This document shows positions 1-7,020 of a DNA stretch of 19,568 bases, one piece after another (within the stretch, counting starts at the first letter, position 1; every line of letters starts with the position of its first letter). Where the stretch lies: contig JAZQXA010000062.1 of assembly GCA_045632605.1 (NCBI GenBank), positions 1 through 19,568 on the forward strand, in the 5' to 3' direction. Position numbers and translations under genes: made by a program. The notes under the pieces were generated by a model that made no database searches, was not told the origin of the DNA, and was given only the letters and a program-made list of their open reading frames with translations. The stretch is from Flemingiibacterium sp045632605 (GTDB taxonomy: Bacteria; Bacillota; Clostridia; Oscillospirales; CAG-272).

Positions 1-57
1 TGCTTCTACAACAGCTTCAAGTATATATTTGTAATCTTTATTGCTTTTTCTGTACAT
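1..57 (-). CDS. 5' end of an unidentified protein, cut by the window edge
   Basis: Only the first 19 codons are visible (MYRKSNKDYKYILEAVVEA); the rest lies before position 1. The start is supported by AGGAGATG about seven bases upstream of the ATG at 57. The fragment is charged and too short to assign to a family. An open frame (59-361) ends in TGA one base before this ATG, so the ribosome binding site would lie inside that frame if it is real. Confidence 0.5.
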   Translation of the reverse strand, partial: MYRKSNKDYKYILEAVVEA

Positions 58-58
58 G

Positions 59-361
59 TCAACATCTCCTATTTAACCTTTGTTGTAAAATCTTTTTATA
101 TCTGTTACTAAATTCCCGTAAGTGGTCAAAGCTGTGGTCAAACTTATTATGCAATATTTGCGCCGCGGTAGACAAAGAAAACGCTTGGCGGCAACGGGGT
201 TGAATATCTACAGCAATATCACCGACACTATGTAATATGAGTTGCTGTGATAAAAAGATAGAGAAGGAAATGCCATTTACTGTGATTTCACTAAAATTCA
301 CTTTATATTTTTTTAGAAAACGGAAAAAATATTTACTGACCACTTGATTTTCGAAAGACAA
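59..361 (-). CDS. doubtful 100-codon open frame upstream of the edge gene
   Basis: An open frame on the minus strand starting at a TTG and ending TGA one base before the ATG of the edge gene. It has no visible ribosome binding site, contains no internal Met, and its 5' end overlaps the plus-strand promoter of the ATPase (344-372). I recognise no family. It could be a decayed gene remnant or plain intergenic DNA. If it is not coding, 58-422 holds only the promoter of the ATPase gene. Confidence 0.2.
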   Translation of the reverse strand: MSFENQVVSKYFFRFLKKYKVNFSEITVNGISFSIFLSQQLILHSVGDIAVDIQPRCRQAFSLSTAAQILHNKFDHSFDHLREFSNRYKKILQQRLNRRC

Positions 362-372
362 TGGTGTATAAT
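344..372 (+). promoter_or_regulatory. sigma-A type promoter of the DUF4143 ATPase gene
   Basis: TTGATT (344-349), a 17-base spacer and TATAAT (367-372). It predicts a start near 379 and a short leader of about 44 bases, with the ribosome binding site GAGGTGG just before the ATG at 423. Confidence 0.75.
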
Positions 373-422
373 AGATTTATAAAATATACGTTATAGTAAA
401 AAATATTTGCTGAGGTGGAATC

Positions 423-1721
423 ATGGAAATTAAAAGAGATGTGTATTTACAGAGGCTTATCGAAAGAAAAAACAACGGCTTTGTCAAAGTAATTACAGGT
501 ATTCGTAGATGCGGAAAGTCCTATCTCCTCAACAATATATTTTATAACCACTTGATAGAATCAGGGGTTGATGAGGCGCATATTATAAAATTCGCTTTTG
601 ATTCGGCAGATGATCTTATAATGATTGGCGAGGAGCTTTTTGAAATTGATAATGAGAAGCGAAAAGTTTCTCCAGAAAAGTTCATGAAATATGTAAAAGA
701 AAAGATAAACGATGATGGAATGTACTATCTTTTGCTCGATGAGGTACAAAAGCTTGGCAGCTTTGAAAGTGTGCTTAACGGATATCTTCGCAAAAATAAT
801 ATGGACGTTTACGTTACCGGCAGCAATTCCAAATTCTTGTCAAGCGATATAATTACAGAGTTTGAGGGGCGTGGCGACGAGGTTCACGTTCTTCCGCTTT
901 CTTTCTCTGAATTTTACTCTGCATATGATGGCTCAAAGGATGAAGCCTTTGACGATTATGTGGTTTATGGCGGGCTCCCTGCGGTTGCGCTTATGAATAC
1001 AGAGGAGAGAAAATCCAACTATCTGATGTCCCAGATGCAGAATTTGTACCTTAAGGATATAATCAACCGATATAATCTTTCAGAGGATGCTAACATTGGT
1101 GAGCTTTTGGATGTTATAGCCTCGGGCATTTCGACACTTACAAATCCCAGAAAGCTTGCGGATACCTTTAAAACCGTAAAAAAATCAAGTATCAGCGAGG
1201 TTACTGTGGGCAGGTATATTTCTCATATGGAAGATGCGTTTATGATAAACCGAGTAAAACGGTATGACATAAAAGGCAGAAAATATATCGGTACTCCCTA
1301 TAAAATCTATTTTGAAGATGTAGGACTTCGCAATGCAAGACTTGGTTTCCGCCAAATAGAAGCAACTCACATTATGGAAAACATTATTTACAACGAGCTT
1401 CGCTACAGAGGCTACAATGTTGATGTTGGCGTAGTAGAGGTGAGAGAAAAGGATAAGGAAACGGGAAAAGAAATAAAAAAGCAGTTGGAAATAGATTTTA
1501 TCGCCTACATCGGCAGCAAAAAATACTATATCCAATCGGCTTATGCAATACCCGATGAAGAAAAGAAGGCACAAGAAACTCGTTCTTTCGATAAAGCGGG
1601 AGATTCCTTCAAGAAGATCATAATTGTCGAAAAGACGATGAAGCCGAGGCGAGATGAAAAAGGCTATGTGATGATGGGCGTTAAAGAGTTTTTGTTGTCT
1701 TTAGATAGTTTAGAAGCGTAA
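423..1721 (+). CDS. AAA-family ATPase with DUF4143 (AAA_14) domain
   Basis: A 432-residue cytosolic P-loop ATPase. Visible motifs are Walker A GIRRCGKS (residues 26-33), Walker B LLLDEVQ (103-109) with the DE pair, and a VTGSNS sensor-like strand (131-136) followed by EFEGRG. The middle and C-terminal parts match the DUF4143 layout, ending in a restriction-endonuclease-like strand pair EIDFIAY ... YYIQ around residues 355-375. Length is normal for this very common family in Clostridia and Bacteroidetes, whose substrate and biological role are unknown. The start has GAGGTGG seven bases upstream. The gene stands alone between its own promoter and terminators, next to an IS remnant and pseudogenes, so it is probably accessory. 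The family call is firm, the function is not. Confidence 0.9.
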   Translation: MEIKRDVYLQRLIERKNNGFVKVITGIRRCGKSYLLNNIFYNHLIESGVDEAHIIKFAFDSADDLIMIGEELFEIDNEKRKVSPEKFMKYVKEKINDDGMYYLLLDEVQKLGSFESVLNGYLRKNNMDVYVTGSNSKFLSSDIITEFEGRGDEVHVLPLSFSEFYSAYDGSKDEAFDDYVVYGGLPAVALMNTEERKSNYLMSQMQNLYLKDIINRYNLSEDANIGELLDVIASGISTLTNPRKLADTFKTVKKSSISEVTVGRYISHMEDAFMINRVKRYDIKGRKYIGTPYKIYFEDVGLRNARLGFRQIEATHIMENIIYNELRYRGYNVDVGVVEVREKDKETGKEIKKQLEIDFIAYIGSKKYYIQSAYAIPDEEKKAQETRSFDKAGDSFKKIIIVEKTMKPRRDEKGYVMMGVKEFLLSLDSLEA

Positions 1722-1770
1722 TCATTGCAAGCTTATCGAATATGAAGAAAAGTGTTATGAGCTTGTGGAA

Positions 1771-1795
1771 TGTATCACCATATGATACAATTTTT
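1771..1795 (+). terminator. short intrinsic terminator after the ATPase gene
   Basis: Perfect 7-bp stem TGTATCA / TGATACA (1771-1777, 1783-1789), loop CCATA, then ATTTTTG. The stem is AT-rich and so probably weak; a stronger hairpin follows at 1815-1850. Confidence 0.5.
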
Positions 1796-1814
1796 GAGCC
1801 GTATAAGACAAAGA

Positions 1815-1855
1815 AAAGCGATGCTCTCGTTTTGCCGAGAGCATCGCTTTATTGT
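1815..1855 (+). terminator. strong 15-bp hairpin terminator, probably bidirectional
   Basis: Perfect 15-bp inverted repeat AAAGCGATGCTCTCG / CGAGAGCATCGCTTT (1815-1829 and 1836-1850) with a 6-base loop. A-rich DNA precedes it, and TTTATTG at its 3' end is the U-tract. It lies just left of the IS200-type element and insulates the ATPase unit from it. Confidence 0.7.
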
Positions 1856-1863
1856 ATAACGAA

Positions 1864-1886
1864 AACCACCAGCTAAGCTGGTGGTT
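1864..1886. repeat. left-end hairpin of the IS200-type element
   Basis: Perfect 9-bp stem AACCACCAG / CTGGTGGTT with loop CTAAG. It resembles the right-end hairpin 2556-2576 in its ACCACC/GGTGGT core, as expected for TnpA recognition hairpins. Confidence 0.7.
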
Positions 1887-1904
1887 CCAAAGAGGCTTTT
1901 GCCG

Positions 1905-1933
1905 TTGAACAAAAACCCCTTCTATGGTATAAT
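1905..1933 (+). promoter_or_regulatory. promoter of tnpA
   Basis: TTGAAC (1905-1910), a 17-base spacer and TATAAT (1928-1933). An excellent ribosome binding site AAGGAGGT (1971-1978) precedes the ATG at 1986. Transcription and translation signals are therefore intact although the coding frame is broken. Confidence 0.65.
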
Positions 1934-1985
1934 ACAAGCAGGTCTGGCCAACCGCAAGTAAAAAACATAGAAGGAGGTCAATATA

Positions 1986-2454
1986 ATGAAGATTGACACA
2001 AATAGTATAGCACATACAACATGGAATTGCAAGTACCACATAGTATTTGCGCCCAAATATAATATACGGAAAGATAAAAGGAGATATAGGACAAATAATA
2101 AGAAAGCTGTGTGAGTGGAAAGGAGTAGAAATCATAGAAGCAGAAGCGTGTCCTGACCATATACATATGCTTGTATCGATACCGCCAAAGATAAGTGTAT
2201 CAAGTTTCATGGGATACCTAAAAGGAAAGAGTAGTTTGATGATATTCGATAAATACGCAAATATAAAGTATAGATACGGAAACAGAGAATTTTGGTGCAG
2301 AGGATATTATGTTGATACAGTCGGTAAAAATAAAAAGGCAATTGCTGCGTATATAAAAAATCAATTACAAGAAGATTTGGCATACGAGCAAATGAGCATA
2401 AAAGAACTCATAGACCCGTTTACGGGTGAGCAAGTACACGCAAGCAAAAAATAA
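1986..2454 (+). pseudogene. tnpA: IS200/IS605 TnpA transposase (Y1 HUH), frameshifted
   Basis: The natural ATG at 1986, with AAGGAGGT upstream, opens a TnpA N-terminus ending in TWNCKYHIVFAPKY. The frame then fails near 2060, and the rest of the protein continues in another frame from about 2061 (IIYGKIKGDIGQII) to the TAA at 2454. The later frame carries the HUH motif region PDHIHMLVSIPPK and the FWCRGYYV segment, whose tyrosine region is the usual catalytic site. Compared with the family's usual APKYRRQVIYGK, a loss of about 11 bases at the junction would explain both the missing residues and the frameshift. An alternative TTG-started frame at 2047 would lack the N-terminal beta strand, so the product is very likely inactive. 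Confidence 0.85.
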
Positions 2455-2549
2455 GCCAACCGCTTTAGCGGTAGCTTGAGTCCGCTTGCGGTTGGCAGAT
2501 ATTTCAGAGGGCGTTTAGCCCTATGCCAGTACCACGCCCTTATAGGGCG
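2455..2549. repeat. three nested hairpins between tnpA and the IS right end
   Basis: Immediately after the tnpA stop come three perfect stems: GCCAACCGC / GCGGTTGGC (2455-2463, 2488-2496), AGGGC / GCCCT (2508-2512, 2518-2522) and CGCCCT / AGGGCG (2535-2540, 2544-2549). Together with the right-end hairpin they make the 3' tail of the element highly structured. They may protect the transcript, terminate it, or serve as transposase substrate. Confidence 0.6.
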
Positions 2550-2555
2550 GAGCAA

Positions 2556-2576
2556 ACCACCGGCTTAGCCGGTGGT
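2556..2576. repeat. right-end hairpin of the IS200-type element
   Basis: Perfect 9-bp stem ACCACCGGC / GCCGGTGGT with loop TTA. It is the counterpart of the left-end hairpin at 1864-1886. Confidence 0.7.
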
Positions 2577-2596
2577 CATGATTTTTCTGTTATAGC

Positions 2597-2898
2597 TTAC
2601 CGCTTGGAAACACGTTTTAAAACTCCGTCAATAACCGTGTATTCGCGTTTTTCGTTTATCTCCATTTTATTTTCGATTTCGGAGGCTAAATTCCCTCGAG
2701 TATTTCCGATAATCCGAGGAGATAATTTGCGACGTCAGCGAGCTCTTAGCCTATATTAATTTTGTTTTTGCGCCGTGCTTCGTACGCTTCGGAAACCTCT
2801 CCGTAAAGTAAACAAAATTCTTTGCTAACATCTGTAATATTAAAGCCCTTGTCAACTTTGTTCTGGTATACGCGATTTTGCGTTTGTTTTAAATCCAC
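2597..2898 (-). pseudogene. MazG-like nucleotide pyrophosphohydrolase, decayed
   Basis: Reading the minus strand from a GTG at 2898 gives a MazG-like all-alpha NTP pyrophosphatase: QNRVYQNKVDKGFNITDV, then EFCLLYGEVSEAYEA with the EExxE-type metal-binding helix. An in-frame TAA (2746-2748) interrupts NIG-ELADVANYLLGLSEILEG where the family has Glu (GEELADV), consistent with a single GAA-to-TAA change. About 17 codons later (near 2691-2695) one base is lost, and the frame continues one base over as NLASEIENKMEINEKREYTV to a TAA at 2597. No good ribosome binding site or ATG is visible at the 5' end. It lies at the tail of the ilv-thrE-ybjQ operon, directly beside the IS element. Members hydrolyse nucleoside triphosphates and act in house-cleaning; this copy is dead. 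Confidence 0.8.
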
Positions 2899-2924
2899 GG
2901 TAATTTTACCGGTGAAATTAAAGT

Positions 2925-3242
2925 TTATTCCTCGATAAATTTAACGGCAGTTCCGTATACAATAACTTCTGCTGCTCCCTGCATTACTGCAGCGGATGCA
3001 TAGCGGATGTTAATGACAGCATCCGCATTAAGTGCCTCTGCTTCTTCAACCATGCGCTTTGTTGCGAGTGCGCGGGCTTCGTTCATCATATCATTATATG
3101 CTTTAAGTTCACCGCCAACTAATGTTTTAAAGCTTTGGGCAATGTCTTTTCCGATATGCTTTGACTGAATTGTGCTTCCTTTGACTATAGACAGTGTTTC
3201 TATCTTTTTGCCGCTGATAAAATCAGTATTTACCAAGATCAT
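2925..3242 (-). CDS. YbjQ/UPF0145 family protein
   Basis: A 105-residue cytosolic protein of the YbjQ (UPF0145, DUF74) family: N-terminal MILVNTDFISGKK, then GKDIAQSFKTLVGGELKAYNDMM and a C-terminal ADAVINIRYASA strand region. Full length for the family, which forms oligomeric rings and has no established function (a heavy-metal-binding role has been suggested). The ATG at 3242 is chosen because GAGGTGAAG lies just upstream; an eight-codon longer frame would cover that ribosome binding site. The start overlaps the end of the preceding membrane-protein gene by 20 bases, indicating an operon with translational coupling. Confidence 0.88.
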   Translation of the reverse strand: MILVNTDFISGKKIETLSIVKGSTIQSKHIGKDIAQSFKTLVGGELKAYNDMMNEARALATKRMVEEAEALNADAVINIRYASAAVMQGAAEVIVYGTAVKFIEE

Positions 3243-3447
3243 CTTCTTCACCTCGTTTAATTTCATTTATTCGTTCTATACAGGTTTTTACCATCAGAGC
3301 CGCAAATACAATCGGGATGCTCCCCAAAACGTATTTCCATACGCCGCCAAGCAGTGATATCAGAAAGGCGAAGTAGATAATATAATAAAGAATCATGATG
3401 ACTGAAACAACAATCGGTGCTATCATTTTCTTTTTGTGCAACTTCAA
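3223..3447 (-). CDS. small two-helix membrane protein
   Basis: About 74 residues: a basic N-terminus (KLHKKK), a first hydrophobic helix IAPIVVSVIMILYYIIYFAF and a second around LLGGVWKYVLGSIPIVFAALMV, then a charged tail EEDDLGKY. No family recognised. A TTG at 3447 is preferred because AGAGG lies eight bases upstream; a GTG at 3456 overlaps that site. It sits 24 bases after thrE_2 and overlaps ybjQ, so it is co-transcribed. It may work with the YbjQ protein, but only the tight overlap suggests this. Confidence 0.7.
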   Translation of the reverse strand: MKLHKKKMIAPIVVSVIMILYYIIYFAFLISLLGGVWKYVLGSIPIVFAALMVKTCIERINEIKRGEEDDLGKY

Positions 3448-3471
3448 TTTTATCACCTCTATGAATCCGCA

Positions 3472-3948
3472 TTATTGCTGCTTTTCCTTGACGCGCTTAG
3501 AAATGTGCATCAGTACACTTACGATGATGGAAGCGAAGCTTACTCCAACCGCTATACCGAGAGCAACACCGAGAGTCGGCTTTGAATACTGAATTAGTTT
3601 TTCTCTGTCGTAGAACAGTATGTAATACATCGTGTAGTAAAGTCCGCGTCCGGGGACTATCGGAATCGCACACGGGAAAAGGAATATAACCGACGATGTA
3701 CGAAGCAGACGTGCGAAGCTCTCCGAATAAAGTGCCATGAATAGTGCAGACGTAAATGCGGATATCATGGGATCTCCGCCGAGTACGGCAGTGAGCTCAT
3801 ATACCGCTGACGTCAAAAGTCCGCCGAGAGCCGCCCAGAAAAGACGCTTGCGTCTGATGTTGAATATCAGCGAAAAGCCTATTGTACCGGTGATGGACGT
3901 TATCAGACGTATAATTATGCCGGTGAGTATTTCGGGTGTTATATTCAT
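3472..3948 (-). CDS. threonine/serine exporter, ThrE_2 (YjjB-like) subunit
   Basis: 158 residues, almost wholly hydrophobic with about five membrane helices, matching the ThrE_2/DUF3815 half. Features include FSLIFNIRRKRLFWAALGGLLTSAVYEL and the conserved segment FPCAIPIVPGRGLYYTMYY. In corynebacterial ThrE this half is fused to ThrE_1; here, as in YjjP/YjjB, the halves are separate genes. Its ATG overlaps the upstream gene's stop (TAATG, one base), so the two are translationally coupled, fitting a two-component exporter. Confidence 0.88.
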   Translation of the reverse strand: MNITPEILTGIIIRLITSITGTIGFSLIFNIRRKRLFWAALGGLLTSAVYELTAVLGGDPMISAFTSALFMALYSESFARLLRTSSVIFLFPCAIPIVPGRGLYYTMYYILFYDREKLIQYSKPTLGVALGIAVGVSFASIIVSVLMHISKRVKEKQQ

Positions 3949-4754
3949 TATGCAACACCTCCGGCAAGCATAAGCGCAAGCGCATATCCAATAGCAATCA
4001 TGACAGCTATGATAATCGCCTGAATGATTTTAACCGAGCCGGCAACAGTATCGCCGCCGAGCAGGTCACGCATAGCATTTCCGAGAGAGAGTCCCGGAAT
4101 AAGTATCATTATTGTTCCGATGATAATCAGGTCGAGATTGTCGCCGAGTCCGATTTTTACAGAAAGGCAGGCGAGAAGTCCCGACACAAATGATACCAGT
4201 GATGTTTTTGCCATTTTGTTGAAATAGTCAATTTTTACCGAGTCGAGCAGATACATTACAATACCGATGAGTCCTGCACATATGCCGTCACGCAGTGTTC
4301 CGCCGAAAAATATGGCAAAGCTACCTGCCGCTAGGATATATCCGAGAATCACGAGCAAACTGGGATATTTGAACTCGTGCTTTATAAGGTAAATTTGTCT
4401 GTCAACATCCTCAAGACTCGGCTTTTCCTCGCATATTTTACGAGAGAGAGAGTTGTAAAGTTCGAGCTTTGTTAAATTATTTGAAATGTCAAAGCTTCTT
4501 CGCGATTGGGTGGAATGGCTGCCGTCTTCCATATATATCGCAACGAGAATCAGTGAATGAATCGTCCAAACGTCAACGTGTTCTGCACCGTATGTACGGC
4601 AGATTTTTTCGATTGCAATTTCTACACGGTGAACATCGGCGCCGTTTCGGAGCAGTCCCTCGCCGATATCAAGTGCAATGCGCAGAACATCATCCGCAAA
4701 ACCGCCGGTATACGGAGTTGTTTTCGGCAAATCCTTGCCGTATGATTGTGTCAA
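3948..4754 (-). CDS. threonine/serine exporter, ThrE_1 (YjjP-like) subunit
   Basis: 268 residues. An N-terminal cytosolic domain includes LDIGEGLLRNGADVHRVEIAIEKICRTYGAEHVDVW, a ThrE_1 (DUF1212) hallmark thought to be a hydrolase-like portion. About five membrane helices follow from residue 130. Starts at TTG (4754) with AAGGAAGGG upstream; no ATG is available before the conserved region. It begins 33 bases after ilvN, in the same direction and with no terminator between, so it belongs to the ilvBN transcript. The family exports Thr, Ser or, in YjjPB, succinate; Thr/Ser is the safer call here because of the ilv neighbours. Confidence 0.88.
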   Translation of the reverse strand: MTQSYGKDLPKTTPYTGGFADDVLRIALDIGEGLLRNGADVHRVEIAIEKICRTYGAEHVDVWTIHSLILVAIYMEDGSHSTQSRRSFDISNNLTKLELYNSLSRKICEEKPSLEDVDRQIYLIKHEFKYPSLLVILGYILAAGSFAIFFGGTLRDGICAGLIGIVMYLLDSVKIDYFNKMAKTSLVSFVSGLLACLSVKIGLGDNLDLIIIGTIMILIPGLSLGNAMRDLLGGDTVAGSVKIIQAIIIAVMIAIGYALALMLAGGVA

Positions 4755-4787
4755 GTTTTTTCCCTTCCTTTGAAGTTCTGATAATTC

Positions 4788-5297
4788 TTATTCATCGTCG
4801 CGGTTTATGAGTGAACCGCTTCCGCGTTCAAGTGCGACAACACCGGTACGGCACATTTCGATAATTCCGTACGGCGCAACAAAGTCGATGAACGCATCAA
4901 TTTTTGAGCTTTGTCCTGTCATTTCGATGCAAAGCTCATCCGGCGTGAAATCGACGACCTTACAGCGAAATACATTTACCGCATCAATTATCTCTCCGCG
5001 TGTCTGACCGGTTGCACGGAGCTTTATCAGCATAAGCTCGCGTATTACCGTTGATTCCGGAGCCATGAGGTCAATTTTTATTACGTCGTGCAGCTTGCGA
5101 AGCTGTTTGATAATTTGCTCTTTTGTTGCATCGTCTCCGGTTGCGGTGATTGTGATGCGGGAATATGCGCGGTCTTCGGTTTCACCCACAGTAAGGCTGT
5201 CGATGTTGAAGCCGCGACGTGCAAAAAGGCTTGTTACGCGCATGAGAACACCGTATTGGTTTGATACAAGTACGCCGAGTACAAATTTGTTGTTCAT
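4788..5297 (-). CDS. ilvN: acetolactate synthase small (regulatory) subunit
   Basis: 169 residues, normal length for IlvN/IlvH. An N-terminal ACT domain (residues about 4-75) starts with the typical LGVLVSNQYGVLMRVTSLFARRGFNIDSLTV. The C-terminal domain includes ELMLIKLRA and VVDFTPDELCIEMTGQSSKIDAFI. It binds branched-chain amino acids, usually valine, and activates and feedback-controls the catalytic subunit in isoleucine, valine and leucine synthesis. AGGAGAAAAACA precedes the ATG, and only 15 bases separate it from ilvB. Confidence 0.95.
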   Translation of the reverse strand: MNNKFVLGVLVSNQYGVLMRVTSLFARRGFNIDSLTVGETEDRAYSRITITATGDDATKEQIIKQLRKLHDVIKIDLMAPESTVIRELMLIKLRATGQTRGEIIDAVNVFRCKVVDFTPDELCIEMTGQSSKIDAFIDFVAPYGIIEMCRTGVVALERGSGSLINRDDE

Positions 5298-5312
5298 TGT
5301 TTTTCTCCTATA

Positions 5313-6941
5313 TCAGCGATTAGTGACGGTTTCATCCGCCATAATGTCGCAGTCGATTACGAAGGGAAGTGAATCTTTTTTGCCGAAAGCATATGCGAGG
5401 GCTTTATCAAGCTCATCCGGCGTTTTTACCTTTACGCCGTCTGCGCCGAACGCCTTTGCAAGCATCGGGAAATCGGTTTTACGTGAAAGAGCAGTTTGAC
5501 TTTCACGTCCGAAAAGGGAATTCTGCCATTCTCTGACCATGCCGAGTGATTTGTTGTTCATTATGATTATGACAAGCGGTATATTATAGCTTACCGCAGT
5601 GGCAAGCTCATTAAGATTCATTCCGAAGCTGCCGTCACCCGTGAAAAGTACGACACGTTCGCCGCCTTTAGCGATTGAAGCACCAATTGCGGCACCCATG
5701 CCAAATCCCATTGTACCAAGGCCGCCGCTGGTTAAAAAGCTTCGTTTGCCGGATACCTTATACCGCTGTGCCGTCCATAATTGATGCTGTCCGACATCGG
5801 TTGTTACGGTAAGCCCGCGAGAATATTCCGAAACCTTGTCGATAACGTAGTAAGGTGTAAGCCGGTCGGTATAGGCTGGCTTGTCGGAGCATGTGAGTTG
5901 GTCGATTTCCTCTCGCCATTTTTGGTGCTTTTGCGGTTGGATACGCGCTAAAAGTGCAGTCAGCGAAAGGCGAATATCGCCGATGACATATGCCGCATCG
6001 CGTACATTTTTGTCAACCTCGGCAGGGTCTATATCAAGTTGGACTATCTTCGCTTTTTCAACGATTTCACCTCTTGCACCGGTTGCACGATCAGTGAAGC
6101 GTGCGCCGACTGCGATTATTACGTCGGCATTTTTCATTGCCTCTGTCGCTTTTGCAAGACCGTACATTCCGGTTAGTCCCAGCATTGACTCAAAATCATG
6201 CTCTATCGCCGAAAGTCCCATCAAACTTGCGCCGCATGGAGCATCAATTCGCTCTGACAGTTCCTTTAAAAGCTCACCTGCATCTGCACTTACAACTCCG
6301 CCGCCGCAGTAAATAAAAGGACGCTCAGCATTTGAAATAATCTCTTCCGCCGCCAAAAGCTCATCCTCTGAAATCGAAGTGTGTTTCTTTTGTGGAAGCA
6401 AGATATCAGAAAATTCGGCTTTTGCAATTTGGATATCCTTCGGTATATCGACGAGCACCGGACCGCATCTGCCTTCATTTGCTATTTTGAATGCTTCTTT
6501 CAGAATACGGTGCAGGTCGCGTACATCTTTGACTATATAATTGTGTTTGGTTATTGGCATAGTGATATCGGCAATATCAAGCTCCTGAAAGCTGTCGCGA
6601 CCAATCTGGTCAGTCGGAACATTTCCGGTTATCGCAACCATCGGAACAGAATCAAGATATGCCGTTGCTATACCCGTGACGAGATTTGATGCGCCAGGAC
6701 CGGATGTTGCGATGACAACGCCGGTTTTTCCGGTGGTTCTCGCGTAACCGTCGGCAGCGTGAGCCGCCCCTTGTTCATGAGCGGTCAGTATATGACGTAT
6801 ATGGCGGCGCTTTTTTCTGAGTTCATCATAGATATGAAGAACCTGTCCGCCGGGATAGCCGAAAATAGTATCAACATTTTCTTCAATCAGCGTGCGAACA
6901 ATAATTTCAGCGCCGCTTATTTTTTTTATTTTATCTTTCAT
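5313..6941 (-). CDS. ilvB: acetolactate synthase large (catalytic) subunit
   Basis: 542 residues, full length. A TPP enzyme that condenses two pyruvates to acetolactate, or pyruvate with 2-oxobutyrate to acetohydroxybutyrate, the first common step to Val/Leu and Ile. Visible are the N-terminal PYR domain with FGYPGGQVLHIYDEL and the catalytic Glu in HEQGAAHAADGYAR (E56), the GPGASN segment, a central FAD-binding domain, and a C-terminal domain with GDG (435-437) ... NN (462-463) for TPP/Mg binding. The ATG at 6941 follows CGAGGTATTCATA. It is the first gene of the ilvB-ilvN-thrE operon, preceded by a leader with an attenuator. Confidence 0.96.
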   Translation of the reverse strand: MKDKIKKISGAEIIVRTLIEENVDTIFGYPGGQVLHIYDELRKKRRHIRHILTAHEQGAAHAADGYARTTGKTGVVIATSGPGASNLVTGIATAYLDSVPMVAITGNVPTDQIGRDSFQELDIADITMPITKHNYIVKDVRDLHRILKEAFKIANEGRCGPVLVDIPKDIQIAKAEFSDILLPQKKHTSISEDELLAAEEIISNAERPFIYCGGGVVSADAGELLKELSERIDAPCGASLMGLSAIEHDFESMLGLTGMYGLAKATEAMKNADVIIAVGARFTDRATGARGEIVEKAKIVQLDIDPAEVDKNVRDAAYVIGDIRLSLTALLARIQPQKHQKWREEIDQLTCSDKPAYTDRLTPYYVIDKVSEYSRGLTVTTDVGQHQLWTAQRYKVSGKRSFLTSGGLGTMGFGMGAAIGASIAKGGERVVLFTGDGSFGMNLNELATAVSYNIPLVIIIMNNKSLGMVREWQNSLFGRESQTALSRKTDFPMLAKAFGADGVKVKTPDELDKALAYAFGKKDSLPFVIDCDIMADETVTNR

Positions 6942-6952
6942 TATGAATACCT

Positions 6953-6990
6953 CGATAACAAAAATCCCGACAGTTTTGGCTGTCGGGCAG
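6953..6990 (-). terminator. intrinsic terminator in the ilvB leader (probable attenuator)
   Basis: On the minus strand, CCCGACAG-CCAAAA-CTGTCGGG is followed by ATTTTTGTT: a GC-rich 8-bp stem (plus positions 6966-6987) with a U-tract. It lies between the promoter and ilvB, about 25 bases before the start codon. As no other gene precedes it, attenuation is the natural reading. The 5' arm GACAGC can alternatively pair with GCTGTC inside the leader reading frame (near 7013-7018). Confidence 0.75.
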
Positions 6991-6996
6991 GTATGT

Positions 6997-7020
6997 TCAA
7001 GTGGTTTGCAGTGACAGCAT
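6997..7020 (-). CDS. possible 7-codon leader peptide MLSLQTT before ilvB
   Basis: ATG CTG TCA CTG CAA ACC ACT TGA with GAGG six bases upstream of the ATG, a good ribosome binding site. It lies inside the ilvB leader and ends just before the terminator hairpin, the layout of a leader-peptide attenuator. It has two Leu and two Thr codons but no Ile or Val and no codon run, so control by charged tRNA is only modestly supported. Confidence 0.35.
   Translation of the reverse strand: MLSLQTT

Larger units (their letters stand above)
1864..2576 (+). mobile_element. IS200-type (IS200/IS605 family) insertion sequence, tnpA only and inactivated
   Basis: The element is delimited by imperfectly matching subterminal hairpins. 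The left one is AACCACCAG-CTAAG-CTGGTGGTT (1864-1886) and the right one ACCACCGGC-TTA-GCCGGTGGT (2556-2576). This arrangement, a Y1 transposase flanked by hairpins and no classical inverted repeats, is typical of IS200/IS605 elements. It encodes only tnpA (frameshifted); there is no tnpB or accessory gene. Exact cleavage sites cannot be fixed from one copy, so the limits given are the outer hairpin bases. Confidence 0.8.

Noticed and set aside
1722..1800. Possible gene remnant (KLIEYEEKCYELVECITI) after the ATPase
   Set aside because: About 18 codons of plausible composition ending at a TGA within the terminator hairpin; too short to support, no start signal.
2523..2759. 78-codon plus-strand open frame after the IS element
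   Set aside because: It covers the IS right-end hairpins and the antisense of the MazG-like pseudogene; no coding evidence.
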